The notes under the pieces are model-generated. The model did not search any database, had not been told where the DNA came from, and was given only the letters and a program-made list of their open reading frames with translations. The translations under genes and the position numbers were made by a program. A stretch of DNA of 64,000 bases from the NCBI GenBank assembly GCA_023386955.1, contig JAEWIS010000044.1, positions 408,888 to 472,887 of the forward strand, read 5' to 3'. This document shows positions 34,284 through 42,796 of the stretch, piece after piece (position 1 is the stretch's first letter; every line of letters starts with the position of its first letter). Source of the DNA: Bacillota bacterium (lineage in GTDB: Bacteria; Bacillota; Bacilli; Paenibacillales; NBRC-103111).

Positions 34284-34751
34284 TCAGCAGGTGCGGCTGG
34301 AGTCGGAGGAACAGCAGGTGTCTGCCTGGTCGGCTCCAATGTCTTGGGAATAGAGCAGGATATTGCCGCGCCTGAGCCAGCCTTGCCCGCTCCAGAACGA
34401 CTGTCCCAGCTCATTGTCATCCAGCACCATAATGTGGCACTTCATGATGCCTTGGCCGCCCAATGCGTCCAGAGCCGCCAGGACCAGCTGTCTGCCTATG
34501 CCCTGCCCGCGGCAGGCGGTGCTGACGGCGAGATGATAAAGGAAGCCGCGGCGTCCGTCATGGCCGGCCAGAACCGTACCCTGGACACCGCCGGTATTGT
34601 CCTCCGCCACAAAGCTTAGGCCGGGGTTCCGCTCCAGGAACCGGCGGATATTCTCTTCGCTGTCGGAGGCGCTTAGTCCCATGCCGGGAGTACGGCACCA
34701 TAAATCATACGCCAGATGGTAGTCCTCCATAAGGAAGGGGCGAATTTTCAT
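34284..34751 (-). CDS. GNAT family N-acetyltransferase
   Basis: 155 residues. Acetyl-CoA loop RGQGIGRQLVLAAL near residues 80-95 and LDDNELGQSFWSGQGW near the end are classical GNAT features. The C-terminal tail DTCCSSDSSRTC is unusually cysteine- and serine-rich. GGAG precedes the ATG. Substrate unknown. Confidence 0.9.
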   Translation of the reverse strand: MKIRPFLMEDYHLAYDLWCRTPGMGLSASDSEENIRRFLERNPGLSFVAEDNTGGVQGTVLAGHDGRRGFLYHLAVSTACRGQGIGRQLVLAALDALGGQGIMKCHIMVLDDNELGQSFWSGQGWLRRGNILLYSQDIGADQADTCCSSDSSRTC

Positions 34752-34786
34752 AGCGGAGGCTCCTTTTTGCTAAGGATGGTCGATAA

Positions 34787-35887
34787 TCAATCAATGTACT
34801 CTGGCTGGTAGTCATCCTCCGGCTTGCGGATCCAGCGCTTCAGGTACCCCTGCTCATTCAAGGCCTTGATGGTGATGATGAGCACCGGGGACAGAATCAA
34901 TCCCGCTACCCCGAACAGGGAGAGGGAAATAATCATAAACGCCAGCATCGTAAAGGCGGACACTCCCAGAGAGTCGCCGGTGATTTTGGGCTCCAGAATC
35001 TGCCTGACCAAGAGCACAATGGCGGTAAGGATGGAGATTTTGATCGCCAGCACCGTCTCGCCGACAATCAGCAGGTAAGCGATCCAAGGAAGGAAAAAGG
35101 TGGATACACCCAGAAGCGGCAGCACGTCGAAGAAGGCGCACAGCAGGGCCACCGAAAACGCATTACCCACATTAAACAGCAGAAGACCGATGAAGACCAG
35201 CACCCCTGTAATGGACACCAGCTTCAGGGTGGATTTTATGTAGGTCACAATCCCACGGAGCACATTTTCCCGGAGAAAATTAAATGCCACCTTGAAGGTG
35301 CCTGGGGTATGCTCCCTGGCCATCCGCTTCCAGGTCTCGATCTCCACACTCAGGAAATAGGCCAGAATGGTGCCAATGAAGAAGTTCGCCAGAAAGCTGG
35401 TGAAGGAGGTGAACTTGCTCATCAGCCATCCCAGGACAATGGTGGTGAAGGAGGAGATGTATTTGGCCATGGTGGAGACATATTGCACGATCTGGTCCGC
35501 CAAGTCGGGAGGCAGATTGTCCCAGCGCTGCTTCAGGTCATTGATATCCTGGTACACCTGATCCTGGAAGGTGGTGCTGAAGGTGGGAATCAGGCCCTTG
35601 ATATTGTCCAGCTGGGTAATCAGAATGGCGCTGAGCCCTACCAGAATGGCCAGGATAATGATAATGAACAGCAGCAGGGAAATGGCCGTTGCCAGCGATT
35701 TCTTAACACCCTTCCGGTTCAGGGAGCGGGCCAGCGGCTCAATGGCGGCGAAGATCAGAAGGGCCCAAAATATCGGTGCGCCAATCTTGTACAGGTAGCT
35801 GAACAGGAGCATAAACAGATACACAGTAAAAATCATTAAGGCAATGTCAAATGCCGTTTTATAGTATTTTTTATAAAAGGACATCAT
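34787..35887 (-). CDS. AI-2E family transporter / permease
   Basis: About 366 residues with seven or eight membrane helices, the AI-2E (formerly UPF0118) fold: FWALLIFAAIEPLA, LPLLGVSTFFLPW, EPKITGDSLGVSAF and GVAGLILSPVLIIT. Some members act as Na+(Li+)/H+ antiporters or exporters; substrate unclear. GGGGAGGG lies 13 bases before ATG at 35887; the frame reaches a TTG at 35923 without a site. Confidence 0.85.
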   Translation of the reverse strand: MMSFYKKYYKTAFDIALMIFTVYLFMLLFSYLYKIGAPIFWALLIFAAIEPLARSLNRKGVKKSLATAISLLLFIIIILAILVGLSAILITQLDNIKGLIPTFSTTFQDQVYQDINDLKQRWDNLPPDLADQIVQYVSTMAKYISSFTTIVLGWLMSKFTSFTSFLANFFIGTILAYFLSVEIETWKRMAREHTPGTFKVAFNFLRENVLRGIVTYIKSTLKLVSITGVLVFIGLLLFNVGNAFSVALLCAFFDVLPLLGVSTFFLPWIAYLLIVGETVLAIKISILTAIVLLVRQILEPKITGDSLGVSAFTMLAFMIISLSLFGVAGLILSPVLIITIKALNEQGYLKRWIRKPEDDYQPEYID

Positions 35888-35959
35888 GGTTTGGCGGGTT
35901 CCCTCCCCGGTTAGTTTGGACAAGCTGACAAACAGGTGTGCGTTACAGCTTCACACCCA

Positions 35960-36325
35960 TCAGGTCCACTTGGCCGCCCACAGCTTCATTTCCTTCAAAA
36001 TTTGGTGCAGATCCTGACCCTTGGGGGTGAGGCGGTATTCCACCGTAACCGGTACGGTAGGGAATGCGTGGCGCTCCAGCACACCCTGCTCCTCCAGATG
36101 CCGCAGCGTGTCGGTTAAAGCCTTGGGGCTGATGCCGGAAACGGTCCGCTGCAGCTCGCCAAAACGCTTGGTTCCGCAAAACAGCTCCCGGAGCACGAGA
36201 AATGCCCATTTGCCGCCGATCACGTGCAAGGTCTTTTCGATGGAGCATTCAATCACCGCCGGTTGCTTCGGAATGTAGTTGCTGATATTAGAGCGTGCAG
36301 CCTCGGCGAGTTTAGGTTGACACAT
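35960..36325 (-). CDS. HxlR family regulator
   Basis: 121 residues. ECSIEKTLHVIGGKWAFLVL with the conserved Cys at residue 27, and FGELQRTVSGISPKALTDTL, are HxlR signatures. HxlR proteins sense electrophiles or redox signals through that cysteine. GGAGGG precedes the ATG. Its target is unclear. Confidence 0.92.
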   Translation of the reverse strand: MCQPKLAEAARSNISNYIPKQPAVIECSIEKTLHVIGGKWAFLVLRELFCGTKRFGELQRTVSGISPKALTDTLRHLEEQGVLERHAFPTVPVTVEYRLTPKGQDLHQILKEMKLWAAKWT

Positions 36326-36415
36326 GTAAACGGCCCTCCTTGTCCGATAAGTAGTAGGATATTTACACCTTACACAATGGAGAGAGCAGAAGCAATACTA
36401 ACCGGTTCTTTTCCC

Positions 36416-36447
36416 AAAAAAAGGGCCCCCTCCGCATGGAGAAGGCA
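36416..36447 (-). terminator. terminator of the thiamine operon
   Basis: On the minus strand GCCTTCTCC-ATGC-GGAGGGGGC then CC and seven T, just after the thiH stop codon. Confidence 0.8.
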
Positions 36448-36461
36448 CTTGAAGATTGAAT

Positions 36462-37589
36462 TTACAGACGGATGGCCTGTCCGGCCGGCTCCGCCAGGCA
36501 GTCCCAGTCCTTGAATACCGGCTGGAAGCCGGCCTTATACAGCATAAGCCGGATGTCCTCTACACTGCGGTCATCGGAAATTTCAAATTGCGGTGTGCCT
36601 TCCCCGGTGTGGCCGCCCACCTCCGTAGAGACTCCCGCAGACATTTTGGTAATGCCCAGATGCACCAGATGATCCCGCAGCTCCCCGTTTTCCCGGGTGG
36701 ACAGGGTGATTCCGGCCCGGGGCATAAACAGGCGGTAAGCCAGCAGAATCTGGACCAGGTTCCGGTCCGAAACAAGAGACTGGGGATCATATTCGCCCAG
36801 ATACGGACGGAACCGGGGGGCGGACAGGCTAATTTCGCAATCCCGGTACTTGTCCTGCAGATAACGGGCGTGCATGCAGGCATGGAAGGCCTCCCGCCGC
36901 CACTCGTACATCCCCAGAAGCGCCCCGATATTCACATTGCGGAACCCGGCCTGACACGCCCGCTCAGGGGCCTCCAGGCGGTTGCGGTACACCCGTTTGG
37001 GGCCTTTGACGTGGATCTGGCTGTATGTCTCCCGGTGGTACACCTCCTGGTATAAGGTGAGCCCGTCCGCACCCGCCTCCACCAGCTGGCGGTATTCCTC
37101 GGTACGGAGGGGGAAGATTTCGATGCTCACAGACGGGAAGAACTCCCGCAGGACATGGACACAATCCACCAGATAGTCCATGGGCGTCGCCTGGCGGGAT
37201 TCCCCGGTCAGCATAAGCACATGCTTGAGGCCAGTGGCGGCGATGGTTTCAGCTTCCTTCCGCAGCTGGTCCATGGACAGCCGTTTCCGGGGGAATTCAA
37301 AGTCGGCGCTGAAGCTGCAATACGTGCATTTGTTGATGCAGAAATCGGACACATACATCGGGGTAAACAGCTGCATGGCGTATCCGAAGTGGGTTCGGGT
37401 CAAACGCTGGGCCTTCTGTGCCATTACCTCCAGAAACGGCTCGGCGGCAGGGGAGAGGAGCGCCAGAAGATCCCGCTCCTCCAGCCGGTCCCGGGATAAG
37501 GCCCGGCGGACATCCTGCGGGCCCAGCTCTTTCCATAGCTCTTCATAGGGATAATGCTCAAGCCGTTCCAATATGGGGCCAAAGCTCAT
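36462..37589 (-). CDS. thiH: 2-iminoacetate synthase (radical SAM)
   Basis: 375 residues. Radical-SAM 4Fe-4S motif C-x3-C-x2-C in CINKCTYC, GESR, and the C-terminal GITKMSAGVSTEVGGH. Cleaves tyrosine to dehydroglycine and p-cresol for thiazole formation; works without O2. Bacillus usually uses the oxygen-dependent ThiO instead. AGGAGGTG lies before ATG at 37589. Last gene of the operon. Confidence 0.93.
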   Translation of the reverse strand: MSFGPILERLEHYPYEELWKELGPQDVRRALSRDRLEERDLLALLSPAAEPFLEVMAQKAQRLTRTHFGYAMQLFTPMYVSDFCINKCTYCSFSADFEFPRKRLSMDQLRKEAETIAATGLKHVLMLTGESRQATPMDYLVDCVHVLREFFPSVSIEIFPLRTEEYRQLVEAGADGLTLYQEVYHRETYSQIHVKGPKRVYRNRLEAPERACQAGFRNVNIGALLGMYEWRREAFHACMHARYLQDKYRDCEISLSAPRFRPYLGEYDPQSLVSDRNLVQILLAYRLFMPRAGITLSTRENGELRDHLVHLGITKMSAGVSTEVGGHTGEGTPQFEISDDRSVEDIRLMLYKAGFQPVFKDWDCLAEPAGQAIRL

Positions 37590-37626
37590 GGCCGTCACCT
37601 CCTAGAATAATTGGTGGGGAATGCTG

Positions 37627-38397
37627 TCAGGCCCCAAGGAATCCGGTGAGGGGGGAGGAGGCAGAGGCTGCTTCCGTTACAGGACCCAGTCCGGACAGGT
37701 AAGCCTGGCGTCCGGCCCGGACGGCGTCGCGGAAGGCCGCCGCCATTCCCATGGGATCGCGGGCGGTGGCAATGGCCGTATTCAGCAGGACGGCGGAGGC
37801 CCCCATCTCCATGGCTTCCGCCGCTTCGGAGGGTCTGCCGATGCCGGCATCCACAATAACGGGAATGTCCATTTCCTCAATCAGGATGCCGATGAGCTCC
37901 TTGGTTCTAAGCCCTCTGTTGGTCCCGATGGGGGAGCCCAGGGGCATGACGGCAGCCGCTCCGGCGTCGCGCATCCTGACGGCGGCGGACAGATCGGGGC
38001 TCATATAAGGCAGCACCACAAACCCCTCCTCCGCGAGAATTTCCGTTGCGCGTACCGTCTCCGCATTATCGGGCAGCAAATGCTTCTGGTCCTTGATCAC
38101 TTCAATCTTGACCCAGTTGCCCATTCCCGCCGCCTTGGCCAGACGGGCGATGCGTACTGCCTCCTCTGCGGTGCGGGCGCCGGAGGTGTTGGGCAAAAGC
38201 ACCATCTCCTTGGGAATATGGGTGAGGATATTCTCTTCCTGGGACGAGGGGTCAACCCGCCTCAGAGCAACGGTAATCACCTGGGCGCCGGAATTGGCGA
38301 CCACCTCGGGAATCAGGGCGTTTCGGCTGTATTTACCGGTGCCGATGAACAAACGGCTGGACAGGGCTTGGCCCCCGATATGAAACAAATCCTCCAT
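37627..38397 (-). CDS. thiG: thiazole synthase
   Basis: 256 residues. (beta/alpha)8 barrel that builds the thiazole phosphate from deoxyxylulose phosphate, dehydroglycine and ThiS thiocarboxylate. Active-site lysine in WVKIEVIKD (Lys97) with neighbouring Glu99; [11 protein letters not shown] and [18 protein letters not shown] are signatures. Between thiS and thiH. Confidence 0.96.
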   Translation of the reverse strand: MEDLFHIGGQALSSRLFIGTGKYSRNALIPEVVANSGAQVITVALRRVDPSSQEENILTHIPKEMVLLPNTSGARTAEEAVRIARLAKAAGMGNWVKIEVIKDQKHLLPDNAETVRATEILAEEGFVVLPYMSPDLSAAVRMRDAGAAAVMPLGSPIGTNRGLRTKELIGILIEEMDIPVIVDAGIGRPSEAAEAMEMGASAVLLNTAIATARDPMGMAAAFRDAVRAGRQAYLSGLGPVTEAASASSPLTGFLGA

Positions 38398-38449
38398 GGA
38401 TAAAAACCTCCTTATAATGGGTGGAAAAGGACGGGGCGAAAAAAAGGTG

Positions 38450-38653
38450 TTACCCGCCGCCTACAACTTGAACCATCTCGATGCAGTCGCCTTCGGTCAA
38501 AGCAGTGCCGCCATACTGCCGGCTGTTCAGCACAGCTCCATTCAGCTCCACAATCACCATCGCCCGCCGCCATTGCGGCAAGGCCAGCAAGTCGGCCATA
38601 CTGGAGCAATCCTCGGGAGTGTGGAAGGGTTGGCCGTTAATCATCAGCATCAT
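38450..38653 (-). CDS. thiS: sulfur carrier protein ThiS
   Basis: 67 residues, ubiquitin-like fold, ending in EMVQVVGGG: the C-terminal glycine is adenylated and converted to a thiocarboxylate. Three terminal glycines, as I recall for B. subtilis ThiS too. AGGAGGTG precedes the ATG, and the start overlaps the tenI stop. The activating enzyme ThiF is not in the window. Confidence 0.93.
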   Translation of the reverse strand: MMLMINGQPFHTPEDCSSMADLLALPQWRRAMVIVELNGAVLNSRQYGGTALTEGDCIEMVQVVGGG

Positions 38654-39270
38654 GGGAGATCACCTCCTTTTAAAGCTGCGTCGCGGTAGTCCCGGGCGGC
38701 CTGTGCAGGATCGGCGGCTGCTCCGATGCCGGAGAGCACTGCATAACCGGCTGCCCCGGTACGCAGCAGCCCGGGAATATGGGCGGGCTGGATGCCGCCC
38801 AAGGCTATGACAGGATGATTCCCGCTTAGACGGACGGTTTCCTCCAGCAGGCGGAGCCCCTGGGGAGGGATCCCCGGTTTGCTGGCGGAATCATAGACAT
38901 GGCCAAACAGCACATAATCGGCTCCTTCTGTGAAAGCCTCCGCCGCCTCCTGGGGGGTATGCACGGACACCCCCACCAGCAGATGGGGCCACCGGTTTTT
39001 GACTGTGGAGGGCCGGAGGCTGTGCCAAGCCAGCTGGACTCCGCAGGCTCCCACAGCCAGCGCCACATCCACCCGGTCGTTAATCACAAGCTTGCTTGGG
39101 GACACGCCACCCTGCAGGAGATGCAGGGCCCAGGATTCCATTTCGCGGGCGGAGGCAGCTTTATTCCGCAGATGGATGTAATCTACCCACGGGGCAGCCT
39201 GGGCGGCCGCATGGAGGGAAGCGCCGAAGTTTCTGCCTCCCGTGATCATATGCAGCTTCGGGGAAGTCAT
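38650..39270 (-). CDS. tenI: thiazole tautomerase TenI
   Basis: About 206 residues of the ThiE/TenI barrel. YIHLRNKAASARE and VLFGHVYDSASKPG follow TenI rather than ThiE (which has QLREK), as in the B. subtilis aromatising tautomerase of the thiazole phosphate. ATG at 39270 has AAAGGCGG 8 bases upstream; a GTG at 39279 lies inside that site. First gene after the TPP riboswitch. Confidence 0.85.
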   Translation of the reverse strand: MTSPKLHMITGGRNFGASLHAAAQAAPWVDYIHLRNKAASAREMESWALHLLQGGVSPSKLVINDRVDVALAVGACGVQLAWHSLRPSTVKNRWPHLLVGVSVHTPQEAAEAFTEGADYVLFGHVYDSASKPGIPPQGLRLLEETVRLSGNHPVIALGGIQPAHIPGLLRTGAAGYAVLSGIGAAADPAQAARDYRDAALKGGDLP

Positions 39271-39307
39271 CGGAATCACCGCCTTTCTTTTTGGAGTAGG
39301 GAAAATA

Positions 39308-39338
39308 AAAAAACTGTCCCCTGGAAAAGGGACAGTTT
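39308..39338 (-). terminator. riboswitch expression-platform terminator
   Basis: Minus strand AAACTGTCCC-TTTTCCAG-GGGACAGTTTTTTTATTTT, between the TPP aptamer and tenI. It suggests transcriptional attenuation. Confidence 0.85.
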
Positions 39339-39444
39339 GGAATCGGTGGAATCGGCTCGCCGTTGGCGGAGGACGGTGCGCAGCATCCTGAGAGGATGGT
39401 GTTGCTGCCGCAGTCGCGTCGTCGGGTGTAGCCCAATCTCGTTC

Positions 39445-39528
39445 CCACTTCCCTACGCTGGAATTGCCCAGATCAGGTTCAAAGGGTCCGGATCAACATC
39501 CGTCTCAGCCTTGCGGCCCCCCTAGTGT
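39445..39528 (-). ncRNA. TPP riboswitch (THI element)
   Basis: Minus strand shows the conserved aptamer pieces in order: AGGGGGGCC, AAGGCTGAGACGG, CCCTTTGAACCTGATCTGGG, AATTCCAGCGTAGGGAAGTGGG split over P4/P1. Binds thiamine diphosphate and turns off tenI-thiS-thiG-thiH. About 170 bp of linker, including a CATCCT-GAG-AGGATG hairpin, leads to the terminator. Confidence 0.96.
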
Positions 39529-39676
39529 GAATAACTTATGAACTTTTGCTGCACCCATCATAACACAAGGCAGGGCAGGTGGGAAGGGGAACCGGGCAAC
39601 TCCAGTTGCTTCAAAAAAGCATTATCATATACAATGGGGGATGTACAAGCGGATTGCAAAGAAGGAGATGTGGAAG

Positions 39677-39979
39677 ATGAATTGTAAAATTTCCCGCAAC
39701 GCGGCCAAAAAGATTCTTGAAGAATTGGAGAAGGAAGAAAATAAAGAGCTGAAGCTTAGGGTGTTCGTTACCCATAAGCACGGGGATCATGCCCATTACG
39801 GCATGGACCTGGATACACCCAAGGAAAATGATGCGGTGATTGAGACCGACAAGGGAATCACTGTGCTTCTGGACAAAGATGAGCCCCTTCTGGACGGGAT
39901 CCGCGTCGATTATTTCTACGTGCCTCAGGAAGGCTTCGCCATCACCAATCCCTCCAAAGGAAACACCGGGGATCACTAA
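39677..39979 (+). CDS. HesB-like (IscA fold) protein
   Basis: About 100 residues: CKISRNAAKKILEELE then VDYFYVPQEGFAITNPSK. Fits the HesB/YneR branch of the IscA fold, but the C-terminal CxC iron ligands of true A-type carriers are missing, so Fe-S transfer is uncertain. AAGGAG lies about 8 bases before ATG at 39677. Stop and next start overlap (TAATG). Confidence 0.75.
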   Translation: MNCKISRNAAKKILEELEKEENKELKLRVFVTHKHGDHAHYGMDLDTPKENDAVIETDKGITVLLDKDEPLLDGIRVDYFYVPQEGFAITNPSKGNTGDH

Positions 39980-40203
39980 TGTCCAAGAACAACATCCAAA
40001 TCTGCGACAAATGCAAGCATACCCGGGTCAAAACACTTCTTCCCAAGCTCGAGAAGCTGTCGCCGGATGCGGATATTAAGGTGGGCTGCAAATCCTATTG
40101 CGGCCCCTGCTCCCGCAGCGCCTTTATATTCGTCAACGGGCGGTATGTCACCGGTGCGACCGAGGATGAAGCGGTCGAGAAGGCCAAAAAATTTATTAAA
40201 TAG
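39979..40203 (+). CDS. DUF1450 protein, YuzB type
   Basis: 74 residues with five cysteines: CDKCKH near the N terminus and GCKSYCGPCSRSAFIFVNGR in the middle, the pattern of DUF1450. Probably a small metal or Fe-S protein; function unknown. Coupled to the HesB-like gene by a 1-bp overlap, which supports an Fe-S context. Confidence 0.85.
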   Translation: MSKNNIQICDKCKHTRVKTLLPKLEKLSPDADIKVGCKSYCGPCSRSAFIFVNGRYVTGATEDEAVEKAKKFIK

Positions 40204-40252
40204 AACAAACACTTCAGAATAGAACACACACTTTACAAAAGAACACACACCC
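40202..40252. repeat. three 19-bp tandem repeats
   Basis: AGAACAAACACTTCAGAAT, AGAACACACACTTTACAAA and AGAACACACACCC run head to tail from the DUF1450 stop codon into the terminator. Confidence 0.7.
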
Positions 40253-40253
40253 A

Positions 40254-40297
40254 AAAAGTTCTTGTCACCACAGGCGTGGTTGGCAGGGGCTTTTTTG
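40254..40297 (+). terminator. intrinsic terminator after the DUF1450 gene
   Basis: AAAAAGTTCTTGTCACCAC-AGGC-GTGGTTGGCAGGGGCTTTTTT: imperfect long stem with a T-run. Confidence 0.7.
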
Positions 40298-40412
40298 TGT
40301 ATTCGAAAGTGGGGGGGCCAATCCGGATGTCTGGTTAGGAGGCCAAGCTAATGTTTTTGGGCCGGCACTTGGCGGCAATCGGCGGAAATCCCTCCGGCCC
40401 AGCAGCCGCCAT

Positions 40413-40590
40413 CGCTAACGGAACTGTGCGACGCTTAGAGGCCGGAATCCGCCGCTTTGGCGCGCTAACGGAACTGAGAGACTCTTAGCTGGCTCCGGGG
40501 GTACAAATGAAGGGCAAAATGTGCGCTAAGGGACGTTGAGTTCCGTTAAAAATCTTTTCAGCCGCTAAGAGCTTTTGAGTTCCGTTAGCG
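40413..40590. repeat. repeat family II element
   Basis: CGCTAACGGAACT at 40413 and 40463 (50 bp apart), then TTCCGTTA inverted copies at 40541 and 40580. The middle shares blocks such as CTTAGC, GGCAAAATG, GCGCTAAG and GTTCCGTTAAAAA with the element at 55.7 kb. No gene is visible in the surrounding 40298-40837. Confidence 0.8.
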
Positions 40591-40837
40591 GTTGGAGGGG
40601 GGGCAAGCCGTTAGCGGTTGCTGAGATCTGGTTTGAGGTGGGTGACCATTAGGGACTGGAGGGGCTGATTTAGACGGCCAAAACATTTTGCGGTTGAAGG
40701 GGCTGGTTCTGGAGAGGAGGCCGCTTCTTTCGATCGTCAATCAGAGGCAAATTGAGTCTATCCGGCAATCAAACATCGGCAATCGGCCGCCTCGAAGTGC
40801 GCAGCTGGATTTTTTCGGGCCGGAGGGCATCTTTTTA

Positions 40838-40867
40838 TTGACACGAGAGAGTGATAGGCATTATCAT
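40838..40867 (+). promoter_or_regulatory. promoter of the siderophore operon
   Basis: Consensus TTGACA (40838-40843), 18-bp spacer, TATCAT (40862-40867). The Fur box lies right at the expected transcription start. Confidence 0.65.
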
Positions 40868-40881
40868 TTGATTTGTTTAAA

Positions 40882-40896
40882 TGATAATAATTATCA
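40882..40896. promoter_or_regulatory. Fur box
   Basis: TGATAATAATTATCA, a perfect 7-1-7 match to the Bacillus Fur consensus. Iron repression of the three genes that follow is expected. Confidence 0.92.
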
Positions 40897-40928
40897 ACCA
40901 TAGAATGTGGAGCGGAGGTAGGCGATTC

Positions 40929-41717
40929 ATGCAATCCATCGAGCTGTCTACGTACGAGACGATGTTTGGCGTGACGGACAGACGTGCGGACAAGCCGCTT
41001 TTGATGCTGGAGCTGGCATGTCTGGCATCCACGGTAGGGGCGGAGGAGTTTGTGGAGGTATATGGCCCCCGGATCAAAGCGAAAAGCCCGGATGTGTGCG
41101 CTACCTATTTTGCCTCGTGGCTCGGGCGCTTGGGTGTAGCTGTGGCATATGCCATGTGGCATGACCGGCTGGACCTCCGGCTGACGCCGGAGGGTGTGTT
41201 TCTCCAGATGGAAGAGGCCTCCTATGGGGCATCCATGTCCTTCCGGCTGGTTTGTCCCGATCCTGTGACACTCCCGGCCGAAGGGGATGAGGAGCAGATG
41301 CTGCAAGGGCTTGCCGCTTTTTATGGCCAAAGCCTCCGTCCGGTGGTGGATGCCGTTGCGGCAGCGGGAGGGGTGTCGCCTGGTGCCATCTGGGCATTGA
41401 TGGGCTCCGGGCTCCATTATATTCTGGACAAGTGGCGCTCCGAGGAGACAGATCCGGTGCTGAAGGCCAGACTGGAGACTGTGGCGGATATTCTGGTTAA
41501 CCGGCTGCCGCCGGAGGTGTTCGGGCGTCCGGGTAACCCGTTCCAAATCAAATTCCGGCTGACCCGCAATCTCAAGGGGGACGGCCAGGTGAGGCTGAAG
41601 GCCTCGTGCTGTCTTGCCTACAAGACGGATACGGGACACGGTTATTGCTTTGCCTGTCCGAAGATAACCGAGGAGGAGCGGGAGAAGAGACGCGGTGCCG
41701 CTGCCAATCATGCATAA
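40929..41717 (+). CDS. FhuF-like ferric siderophore reductase
   Basis: About 262 residues. The C terminus has C-C-x11-C-x2-C (CCLAYKTDTGHGYCFAC), the 2Fe-2S site of FhuF-type reductases that release iron from siderophores in the cytoplasm. The rest resembles the FhuF/IucC-like helical domain. ATG at 40929 has GGAGG 10 bases upstream; the frame begins earlier, inside the Fur box. First gene of the Fur-controlled unit. Confidence 0.8.
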   Translation: MQSIELSTYETMFGVTDRRADKPLLMLELACLASTVGAEEFVEVYGPRIKAKSPDVCATYFASWLGRLGVAVAYAMWHDRLDLRLTPEGVFLQMEEASYGASMSFRLVCPDPVTLPAEGDEEQMLQGLAAFYGQSLRPVVDAVAAAGGVSPGAIWALMGSGLHYILDKWRSEETDPVLKARLETVADILVNRLPPEVFGRPGNPFQIKFRLTRNLKGDGQVRLKASCCLAYKTDTGHGYCFACPKITEEEREKRRGAAANHA

Positions 41718-41767
41718 ATAGCAAGATCACCCGGCGTACGGGTTACATAAATGGGGAGGAATCATTC

Positions 41768-42796
41768 ATGTCTATTTCACTGAAAAAACAAGGGATACTG
41801 CTGTCGGCGTTGCTGTCGTTTGCGCTTCTGGCAGCCTGCGGCACATCCAATAACGCTTCACCGGAGCAAACGGGCTCCGCCTCCGGGCAATCTCCGTCTC
41901 CGGCTGCCTCCGCTTCAGTGCCTGCCACCAAAACCGTTACACACGCCATGGGCAGCACCGAAATTACCGGTACACCCAAGCGCATTGTGGTGCTGGAATG
42001 GACCTATGCAGAGGATTTGATCGCGCTGGGCATTCAGCCTGTGGGAGCAGCGGATACGGCGGGCTACAAGAAGTGGATTACCACCAATGCGGCATTGGGC
42101 AATGACGTTGTGGATGTGGGCACCCGCCAGGAGCCGAACCTGGAGGCCATCGCCGCATTAAAGCCGGATCTGATCATTGCCGCCCAGTTCCGGGTTACAG
42201 GAAGCTACGACAAGCTGAAGCAGATCGCGCCTACGCTGGCGTTTAATTCCTACCCGGCGGAAGGAACCATGGACCAATACACGGAGATGGAGAATACCTT
42301 CAAAACCATCGCCGATCTCACCGGCAAATCCGCCGAGGCGGAAAAGGTGCTGCAGGGCCTTAACCAGGCGTATGACGCAGCCAAAACGAAGCTGAAGGCT
42401 GCCGGCAAGGAAGGGCGCGAGTTTGCCCTGGCCCAAGCGTATTCCAATCAAAATGCGGCGGTGCTGCGGATTTTTACGGATAATTCCACAGCGGTAAAAA
42501 TCCTGGAGCGTATCGGGCTGAAAAATGCTTACCACGCGCCGAAGTTCGAAATGTACGGGTATACGCAAACCTCTGTTGAAGCGCTGCTGCCGCTGGAGAA
42601 GGCGGACTTCCTGTACGTGGTGCAGAAGGAGGACAACGTGTTCGAGAAGCAGCTGAAGGACAATGCGGCGTGGAAGGGGTTATCCTTCGTCAAGGAAAAC
42701 CGGACCTATGGTCTCGACCCTGCTACCTGGCTGTTCGGCGGTCCCCTCTCCGCCAAGGCATTTGTTGAACAAACTGCGGAACTGTTGGCCAAATGA
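41768..42796 (+). CDS. iron-siderophore ABC substrate-binding lipoprotein
   Basis: 342 residues. Lipobox LLAAC (C24), a Ser/Pro/Ala linker, then a FecB/FhuD-type two-lobed domain: PKRIVVLEWTYAEDLIALGI, EPNLEAIAALKPDLIIA, ending AKAFVEQTAELLAK. Captures ferric siderophore at the membrane and hands it to the permease, whose gene overlaps by 4 bp. GGGGAGG precedes the ATG. Confidence 0.93.
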   Translation: MSISLKKQGILLSALLSFALLAACGTSNNASPEQTGSASGQSPSPAASASVPATKTVTHAMGSTEITGTPKRIVVLEWTYAEDLIALGIQPVGAADTAGYKKWITTNAALGNDVVDVGTRQEPNLEAIAALKPDLIIAAQFRVTGSYDKLKQIAPTLAFNSYPAEGTMDQYTEMENTFKTIADLTGKSAEAEKVLQGLNQAYDAAKTKLKAAGKEGREFALAQAYSNQNAAVLRIFTDNSTAVKILERIGLKNAYHAPKFEMYGYTQTSVEALLPLEKADFLYVVQKEDNVFEKQLKDNAAWKGLSFVKENRTYGLDPATWLFGGPLSAKAFVEQTAELLAK

